DNA of 17,210 nt, from contig CAZJUC010000052.1 of NCBI GenBank assembly GCA_964549065.1, positions 1-17,210 on the forward strand. The letters are read 5' to 3'. Numbering within the stretch: the first letter of the stretch is position 1; each line of letters opens with the position of its first letter. This document shows, piece after piece, positions 12,954-17,210 of the stretch. The DNA is from Sva-07 sp964549065 (lineage in GTDB: Bacteria > Actinomycetota > Acidimicrobiia > Acidimicrobiales > Ilumatobacteraceae). Made by a program: the position numbers and the translations under genes. A model generated the notes under the pieces. It was not told where the DNA came from. It did no database searches and was given only the letters and a program-made list of their open reading frames with translations.

Positions 12954-13453
12954 CACGACTCCTCCGCAACCGGTCGATGGACGAGCGCCGTGGCGAAGCA
13001 CACGACTCCCTCTTCCCGCCCGATGGCTCCGAGCCGCTCAGCTCGGTTGCCCTTGACCGTGACGGGTGCGCCCACGGCCGCGCTCAGGTTGCGCTGCATC
13101 TCGTCACGGTGGGGGGCGATCTTCGGACGTTCGCAGACCAGTGCGCAGTCGATGTTCGATGCTCGCCAGCCATCCTCGGCCAGCATCGAGACAACGTGCC
13201 GCAGCAGCGCCATCGAATCGGCACCAGCCCACCGCTCGTCGGTGTCGGGGAAGTGCACACCGATGTCACCGAGGCCGGCAGCACCGAGGAGCGCATCGGC
13301 GCAGGCGTGGGCAACGACGTCGGCGTCGCTGTGGCCCTCGAGACCGGTGACACCGTCGAAATGACAGCCCCCGAGCACCATCACGCGCTCGGGGTCGGTG
13401 CTGAACCGGTGCACGTCGAAACCCTGGCCGACGCGCATCTCGTTGGTGGTCAT
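12953..13453 (-). CDS. ispF: 2-C-methyl-D-erythritol 2,4-cyclodiphosphate synthase
   Basis: The fifth enzyme of the MEP isoprenoid pathway: it cyclises CDP-methylerythritol 2-phosphate, releasing CMP. At 166 aa it has normal length and forms homotrimers in other bacteria. Metal ligands D13 and H15 lie in GFDVHRF, and H49 in GHSDADVVAHACADALLGA (40-58); GLGDIGVHFPDTD follows (60-72). The segment that usually reads KAT-T-T-E-LGFTGR instead reads KGNRAERLGAIGR (134-146). The CMP/phosphate-binding Thr residues are replaced, while the Glu (139) that helps hold the metal is kept. ATG 13453 overlaps the ispD stop (ATGA), so IspD and IspF are translationally coupled. The stop shares a base with rlmB. 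Confidence 0.95.
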   Translation of the reverse strand: MTTNEMRVGQGFDVHRFSTDPERVMVLGGCHFDGVTGLEGHSDADVVAHACADALLGAAGLGDIGVHFPDTDERWAGADSMALLRHVVSMLAEDGWRASNIDCALVCERPKIAPHRDEMQRNLSAAVGAPVTVKGNRAERLGAIGREEGVVCFATALVHRPVAEES

Positions 13454-14094
13454 CGGTCGGCTCCCGTCGGTTCGGCGATTTCGGATCGAGCCCAGTCGAG
13501 GTCGTCGGGCACGGTGATCTTGCGGTTGGTCGCTTCGCCCGCGACGACCACGACCACGCCACCGAGGCCCTCGACGAGCGCAGCGTCGTCGGTCGCGTCA
13601 CCGCCACCTTCGTGCGCGGCTCGGAGCACCCCGGCGCGAAAGGCCTGCGGCGTCTGTACGGCCACGAGCGAGGCCCGATCGGGCGTCGACACGACCAGGT
13701 CCCGGTCGACCACCTTGATGGTGTCGGCAACCGCAAGTGCCGGGATGGCCGCGTCGGCACCGGCGCGCACTGCAGCGATCGCGCGGCGGTAGAGCTCGAC
13801 GCTCGCCAACGGTCGCGCCGCGTCGTGCACACAAATGATGGTCGCGTCGGCGGGGACGGCGAGCCCGGCCCGCACCGAGTCGCTGCGGGTGGCGCCACCG
13901 GCCACCGCCCCCTCTCGTTCGGCGTCGTCTGGCGGCACGACGACGACCACGCCGTCGGATGCTGCCCGGGCGACGGCGACGGATCGGTCGATCACCCGGA
14001 TCTCACCGAGCGCCTCGTACTGCTTGGGTGTGCCGAACCGAGTGCCGCTGCCGCCACCGACCACGATCGTCCATATCTGCTCGGCACCGGGCAC
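13450..14094 (-). CDS. ispD: 2-C-methyl-D-erythritol 4-phosphate cytidylyltransferase
   Basis: The third MEP-pathway enzyme joins CTP and methylerythritol 4-phosphate to give CDP-ME. From GTG 14094 it is 214 aa. Motifs are GGGSGTRFG (13-21) with PKQY (23-26), GGATRSDSV (67-74), VHDAARP (89-95), DTIK (124-127), VQTPQAF (146-152), DDAALVE (169-175) and NRKITVPDDLD (190-200). The first Gly-rich motif has G in place of the usual first A. GTG 14094 is preferred because a TACCCT box (14103-14108) lies 8 nt upstream. ATG 14127 would add 11 unconserved residues and run into the facing crp start; it remains possible. First gene of ispD-ispF-rlmB-sortase. Confidence 0.94.
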   Translation of the reverse strand: MPGAEQIWTIVVGGGSGTRFGTPKQYEALGEIRVIDRSVAVARAASDGVVVVVPPDDAEREGAVAGGATRSDSVRAGLAVPADATIICVHDAARPLASVELYRRAIAAVRAGADAAIPALAVADTIKVVDRDLVVSTPDRASLVAVQTPQAFRAGVLRAAHEGGGDATDDAALVEGLGGVVVVVAGEATNRKITVPDDLDWARSEIAEPTGADR

Positions 14095-14102
14095 AACGGC
14101 GA

Positions 14103-14108
14103 AGGGTA
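14103..14108 (-). promoter_or_regulatory. Possible -10 box for leaderless ispD
   Basis: TACCCT on the minus strand fits TANNNT and ends 8 nt before GTG 14094. No Shine-Dalgarno precedes either candidate ispD start. Confidence is limited because TANNNT is a loose pattern. Confidence 0.4.
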
Positions 14109-14113
14109 GTACC

Positions 14114-14127
14114 GTGACCGATGTCAT
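14114..14127. promoter_or_regulatory. Candidate CRP-type operator on the crp and ispD starts
   Basis: GTGA-CCGATG-TCAT matches seven of eight core bases of the CRP-family consensus GTGA-N6-TCAC. It covers the crp ATG (14126) and the upstream ispD ATG candidate (14127). A CRP homologue is encoded right there, so autoregulation and cross-control of ispD are plausible inferences. Confidence 0.45.
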
Positions 14128-14788
14128 GGCTCATGAAGAGACCCTCACCCGCACCGACTTCTTCGCCGATGCATCACCGGACGCCCTCCACGAGGTTGCG
14201 TCGGCGGGCCAGGAGCTGCACCTGATCCGTGGCGACGTCCTGTTCAACGAGGGTGACCCGCCCGAAGCGCTCTTCCTGGTGCTGCGCGGCCGCCTCGCCA
14301 TCGCGCTCGCCAATCCGATCGACCGTCGCGAGAGCGTCGTGGCGTTGATGGAGCAGGGCGACCTGTTCGGCGAGATGGGAATGCTCGACGACGGGCCGCG
14401 TTCGGCGATGGCCCGGGCGCTCGAGCCGACGACCGTGCTGTCGATTCCCTACGACCGGGTCCTGTCGATGTTCGAGAAGAACCCGAAGCTGCTGTGGAAC
14501 GTGGCGCGTCTGCTGGCCCAGCGCATCCGCGTCACCGACGAGGCACTCGCCGATTCGGTGTTCCTCGACGTCACCGGTCGCACGGCCAAGCGACTGTTGG
14601 AGCTGGCCAACGGCACCGACGAGTTCATGCTGCCGGTCACTCAGGAGGAGCTGGCGGGCATGGTGGGCGCCTCTCGCGAGCGTGTCAACAAGGCGATCGC
14701 CAGCTTCATCCGCCTGGGCTGGCTCGAACAGAACGACCGCTCCTACAAGATCACCCAGCGCGACCGGCTCGAACTCCGCGCCCGCTGA
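14126..14788 (+). CDS. crp: CRP/FNR-family transcriptional regulator
   Basis: A 220-residue regulator with an N-terminal cyclic-nucleotide-binding domain (about 12-125) and a C-terminal Crp-type winged helix (about 145-217). The phosphate-binding cassette FGEMGMLDDGPRSA (81-94) keeps the Glu (83) and Arg (92) that contact cAMP ribose and phosphate in CRP. The HTH is TQEELAGMVGASRERVNKAI (172-191), with the recognition-helix SRE-VN pattern of actinobacterial GlxR/CRP. It has no FNR-type N-terminal Cys cluster, so cAMP-type sensing is likelier than iron-sulfur. ATG 14126 is used; GTG 14114, preceded by GAAGGG at 7 nt, is a good alternative adding four residues. It faces ispD and is followed at once by a strong palindrome. 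The symbol is family-level. Confidence 0.9.
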   Translation: MAHEETLTRTDFFADASPDALHEVASAGQELHLIRGDVLFNEGDPPEALFLVLRGRLAIALANPIDRRESVVALMEQGDLFGEMGMLDDGPRSAMARALEPTTVLSIPYDRVLSMFEKNPKLLWNVARLLAQRIRVTDEALADSVFLDVTGRTAKRLLELANGTDEFMLPVTQEELAGMVGASRERVNKAIASFIRLGWLEQNDRSYKITQRDRLELRAR

Positions 14789-14819
14789 TCACGCCTGGGG
14801 TCAGACCCCAGGCGTGATC
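14787..14819. terminator. 33-bp perfect palindrome between convergent crp and hydrolase genes
   Basis: GATCACGCCTGGGGTC (14787-14802), a single A, then its exact reverse complement (14804-14819). It overlaps the crp stop codon and ends 11 bp before the stop of the convergent dienelactone hydrolase gene. A folded RNA would be a very stable hairpin. No T-tract follows on either strand, but the position argues for bidirectional termination. Confidence 0.75.
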
Positions 14820-14829
14820 CGGCACGACA

Positions 14830-15495
14830 TCACGTGGTGAGCCAGGTGTGGGCCCGTTGGAAGGCGTCAGCAGCGTCCGCCGGACGATGCGACGGTCGCT
14901 CCGGCGCGTGGGCGAACCCGTGCTCGGCGTCGGGATAGCGCACCACGCTGACGCCGGCGGCCTCCAACGCCGCCACGTCATCGGGTGGCGTGTACGTGTC
15001 GAGTTCACCGATGATGGCCAGCACCCTGTCGGGATGCCCTGCGGCGAGGTGTTCGAGCGGCTCACCCTGGCCCGGACCGACCCACGCGTCGGGAAGGCGG
15101 ATCATGCCGTAGAAGCTGGCGATCTTCGCGAATCGCTCGCTGCGCGCAGCCTTGAAGCAGTACATGCCACCCATGCAGAAGCCGAGGAGCCCCACCCGAT
15201 CGCAGCCGGTGGCGTCAGCGGCCTCGACGAGGTCACGCAGCACGACGTCGTCATCGAGGTTCGGTACCGCGGCGAATCGGGGCTCGACGTCGTCGCCGAG
15301 ATCGCGACCGGGGAACGGCTCGACGGCACACACCGTCATCGACCAGATCGAGGCGAGTCGCGCGGTCATGTCGTCGAACAGCGGTCGCAAGCCGAAGATG
15401 TCCGGCGCGATCACCAGCCCCATCGTCGGATCGGCCTCCGCGTGGGTCGGCTCGGCGATCTCGGCCTCGGTCCCGGACGGCAACGTGATGCGCAT
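14830..15495 (-). CDS. Dienelactone hydrolase family protein
   Basis: A 221-residue alpha/beta hydrolase of the DLH family. The triad is Cys107 in the nucleophile elbow GFCMGG (105-110), Asp166 in GELDTYTP (163-170) and His192 in DAEHGFAHAP (189-198). The acidic residue that modulates the Cys in classical enzymes, Glu of E-FG near residue 36, is replaced by Asp32 in APDIFGLRP. Characterised relatives open dienelactones from chlorocatechol breakdown, but most genomic members are generalist esterases of unknown substrate. No aromatic-degradation genes are nearby. ATG 15495 is used; TAGGGT (15504-15509) lies 8 nt upstream and there is no Shine-Dalgarno. Convergent with crp, and downstream of the LLM gene on the same strand but separated from it by a hairpin. 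Confidence 0.9.
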   Translation of the reverse strand: MRITLPSGTEAEIAEPTHAEADPTMGLVIAPDIFGLRPLFDDMTARLASIWSMTVCAVEPFPGRDLGDDVEPRFAAVPNLDDDVVLRDLVEAADATGCDRVGLLGFCMGGMYCFKAARSERFAKIASFYGMIRLPDAWVGPGQGEPLEHLAAGHPDRVLAIIGELDTYTPPDDVAALEAAGVSVVRYPDAEHGFAHAPERPSHRPADAADAFQRAHTWLTT

Positions 15496-15503
15496 ACCCG
15501 CAG

Positions 15504-15509
15504 ACCCTA
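15504..15509 (-). promoter_or_regulatory. Probable -10 box for leaderless hydrolase mRNA
   Basis: TAGGGT on the minus strand lies 8 nt before ATG 15495. It is the same hexamer as the proposed GNAT -10 box. No -35 element is evident. Confidence 0.45.
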
Positions 15510-15521
15510 GGCAACGAGCGT

Positions 15522-15552
15522 GCGACGACTGGTGTCCGACACCGATCGTCGC
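15522..15552 (-). terminator. Hairpin directly after the LLM oxidoreductase gene
   Basis: GCGACGA-CT-GGTGTC-C-GACACC-GA-TCGTCGC is an imperfect palindrome with 13 paired bases per arm. It begins 1 bp past the LLM stop (15554). The 13-nt core GGTGTCCGACACC (15531-15543) is identical to that at 1705-1717. It probably ends LLM transcription before the hydrolase promoter. No T-tract is present. Confidence 0.6.
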
Positions 15553-15553
15553 G

Positions 15554-16549
15554 TCAGCGGGCGAAGGTGTCGATCATGAGGTGGACGTCATCGGCCAGGG
15601 GATACAGGATCGGGCAGGTGCAGCCGGCGGCGACGTACTCGTCGACCTTCGCTCGCACCTCGTCGGGGGTGCCCGACGCCGTGATCATCTGCACGATCTC
15701 GTCCGGCACGAGTTTGCTCGCGGCGACCACCTGCTCGTGCGTGGCCGGCCACGTGAGCACCTTGCCGATCTCGTCAAGCAGTTCCTGGGGCACCCCGGAC
15801 GCCTTCATGATGTGGGGTTGCTGGCCGAGGTACTGGGTGACCAGCAGCCGGGCACCGTCGAGCGCGGCTCGGCGATCGTCGTCGACGGAGCACACCACGA
15901 GCTGCGGGCGGTCGATGTCGTCGATCGTGCGACCCGCCTTCGCCGCACCGCGCGTCAGCGCCTCGATCGCTCCGAGGTTGTAGTCCGGTGACACCAGATA
16001 GTTGAGGACGGCGCCGTCGGCGATCTCGCCGGTGAGTTCCATCATCTGCATTCCGGTGGCACCGATGTAGATGGGCACGTCCTTCGGGCGGCGCTCCTGG
16101 TACACGTAGTCGAGTTCCACCCCGTCGAGCTGCACGTGGTAGCCGTCGAGCGACACGGTCTCGTTGGCGAGCAGCCCACGGGTCGCGTCGACCACCTCGC
16201 GCATCACCTTCAATGGTCGGGCGCGGTCGATGCCGACCTTCGACGCCAACGGATCCCACCATGCCCCGAGTCCGCAGATGATCCGTCCGGGCGCCAGGTC
16301 GTCGAGGGTGGAGAACGTGGACGCGAGACGCGCTGCGTTGCGGGTCCAGATGTCGATCACACCGGAGCCGATCTTGATGCGCTCGGTGTTGGCCGCGAAC
16401 GCCGCCATCGGCACCACCGCGTCGCGCACGAGGCGGCTGTCGGCCTGCCAGACCGCGTCGAAACCCTTCGCCTCGGCGTACTGGGCGAGTTCGATTCCGT
16501 GGCGGATGTCGTGGGCGTCTTGCAGGTACAGCGCGACCGGATACGTCAT
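15554..16549 (-). CDS. LLM-class F420-dependent oxidoreductase
   Basis: A 331-residue TIM-barrel flavin/F420 oxidoreductase of the bacterial luciferase-like superfamily. Signature regions are LAQYAEAKGFDAVWQADS (21-38), the IKIGSGVIDIWTRNAARLASTFSTLDDLAPGRIICGLGAWW segment (from about 58 to 98), and VPIYIGATGMQMMELTGEIADG near 165-186. The IGSGV-----R-P/A---A pattern and the GLGAW turn are typical of methylenetetrahydromethanopterin-reductase-like (Mer) proteins that use F420. Actinobacteria have many paralogues with unknown substrates. ATG 16549 is chosen because MTYPVALYLQD is a normal start; GGGAAG lies 8 nt before it, while in-frame starts further upstream run into the divergent FtsX-like gene. 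Divergent from the permease 109 bp away. Confidence 0.9.
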   Translation of the reverse strand: MTYPVALYLQDAHDIRHGIELAQYAEAKGFDAVWQADSRLVRDAVVPMAAFAANTERIKIGSGVIDIWTRNAARLASTFSTLDDLAPGRIICGLGAWWDPLASKVGIDRARPLKVMREVVDATRGLLANETVSLDGYHVQLDGVELDYVYQERRPKDVPIYIGATGMQMMELTGEIADGAVLNYLVSPDYNLGAIEALTRGAAKAGRTIDDIDRPQLVVCSVDDDRRAALDGARLLVTQYLGQQPHIMKASGVPQELLDEIGKVLTWPATHEQVVAASKLVPDEIVQMITASGTPDEVRAKVDEYVAAGCTCPILYPLADDVHLMIDTFAR

Positions 16550-16630
16550 GGTCGCAGCTTCCCACGACATCGACGCCGCCGCCAACGATCGGCGAATCGA
16601 GCACGGCGGTCGGTGGGCGGTCCGACTGGC

Positions 16631-16636
16631 TAGCGT
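16631..16636 (+). promoter_or_regulatory. Possible -10 box of the FtsX-like gene
   Basis: TAGCGT fits TANNNT; transcription would begin near 16644. GCGAGG (16643-16648) lies 10 nt before ATG 16659 and could be the ribosome site. No clear -35 is seen. Confidence 0.35.
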
Positions 16637-16658
16637 GGCGCAGCGAGGTCCCCCGACG

Positions 16659-17210
16659 ATGTTTCTCGCCTTCAAGGAAATGGCTCGCGCCAAGGTGCGT
16701 TTCGCGCTGCTGATCGCCGCCATCGCCCTGCTGGTGTTCCTCATCCTGTTCCAGCAGTCGCTGCAGAACGGGTTGATCACCGGCTTCATCGGTGCGATCC
16801 GCGAGCAGAGTGCACCGGTGCTCGTGTACAGCGTGGACGGCCAGCGGGTGATCCAGGGCAGCGTGATCACCCCGCCGATGGAGGAGCAGGTACGCGACGC
16901 TGCCGGCACCGGTGAGGTCGGCCGGATCGGACAGGGCACGTTCACGGGCATGCCGAGCGGCAACGCCGACGGCGAGACGTTCGACACCACGATCATCGGG
17001 TACGAACTCGGCCCCGACGGCAACGGCATCGGCGCACCGGCGGAGCTGATCGGCGGGCGGTTCCCGATCGCCGACGACGAAGCCGTGGTGAGCGACGCCG
17101 ACGTGCGCCTGGGTTACGACATCGGCGACACCGTCACGCTGCTGCCGGGCGGCAAGACGATCGAGATCGTGGGAGTCGCCGAGAACGCCCAGCTCAACGT
17201 GTCGCCGACG
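16659..17210 (+). CDS. FtsX-like ABC transporter permease, N-terminal part (runs off the window)
   Basis: An open frame of 184 codons without a stop to the window end. It begins MFLAFKEMARAKVRFALLIAAIALLVFLILFQQSLQNGL: a short basic cytoplasmic stretch and one membrane helix (about 15-31). A soluble extracytoplasmic domain follows (about 40-184) with A-LIGGRFPIADDEAVVSD, LGYDIGDTV and EIVGVAENAQLN. This is the MacB-type periplasmic core layout of FtsX/LolE-family permeases, whose three further helices would lie beyond the window. Such proteins work with a dedicated ATPase (not seen here) in lipid or peptide export or mechanotransmission. ATG 16659 has GAGG about 10 nt upstream. Missing from simple complete-ORF lists because it is open at the end. 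Confidence 0.87.
   Translation, partial: MFLAFKEMARAKVRFALLIAAIALLVFLILFQQSLQNGLITGFIGAIREQSAPVLVYSVDGQRVIQGSVITPPMEEQVRDAAGTGEVGRIGQGTFTGMPSGNADGETFDTTIIGYELGPDGNGIGAPAELIGGRFPIADDEAVVSDADVRLGYDIGDTVTLLPGGKTIEIVGVAENAQLNVSPT

Noticed and set aside
12238..13056. 272-codon plus-strand frame with Pro-Asp repeats
   Set aside because: It is the antisense image of the RlmB tandem repeat and the start of ispF.

Overview
The window is a high-GC actinobacterial chromosome fragment from a draft or metagenome assembly; one gap of exactly 100 N lies at 7349-7448. The gene set includes DUF3263 plus a LytR_C protein, a CysO-type sulfur carrier, an F420-type luciferase-like oxidoreductase, an MpaB-type oxygenase, and a surface protein with repeats of a kind I associate with Acidimicrobiia. 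I infer an Acidimicrobiia-like (Ilumatobacter-type) actinobacterium; the lineage is inference, the phylum is well supported.

Left part (1-3430): the first 17 codons of groEL (minus) with a CIRCE operator, cysO (minus), a glycerate kinase (plus), a DUF3263/LytR_C pair (minus, ATGA overlap) and uridine kinase (plus) followed by a perfect (GCCCGA)7 array. Several genes here have a TANNNT box 7 nt before the start codon and no Shine-Dalgarno, which suggests leaderless mRNAs.

Middle (3534-9993): a probable operon of a small two-helix membrane protein, an ABC ATPase and an ABC-2 permease; then a PLDc_N-like small membrane protein and an MFS transporter. The gap follows, flanked by two identical 55-bp copies and an 11-bp tandem repeat. 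Next come the C-terminal remnant of a WD40-repeat protein, an MpaB/DUF2236 oxygenase and a GNAT acetyltransferase.

Right part (10076-17210): tRNA-Thr(UGT), and a tightly packed minus-strand run ispD-ispF-rlmB followed by a large Tat-type exported protein with three surface repeats ending in a sortase domain. A CRP/FNR regulator is divergent from ispD, and a CRP-like half-perfect operator sits on the facing start codons. A dienelactone hydrolase, an F420-type LLM oxidoreductase and the start of a divergent FtsX-like ABC permease complete the window.

Most genes are housekeeping: MEP isoprenoid synthesis (IspD, IspF), rRNA methylation (RlmB), pyrimidine salvage, chaperonin and cysteine sulfur supply. 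The least ordinary items are the repeat-sortase fusion, the assembly break with duplicated ends beside a truncated WD40 gene, the apparent leaderless promoters, and a 13-bp palindrome reused at two gene ends. I found no CRISPR array, intact insertion sequence, prophage or evident new defence system.
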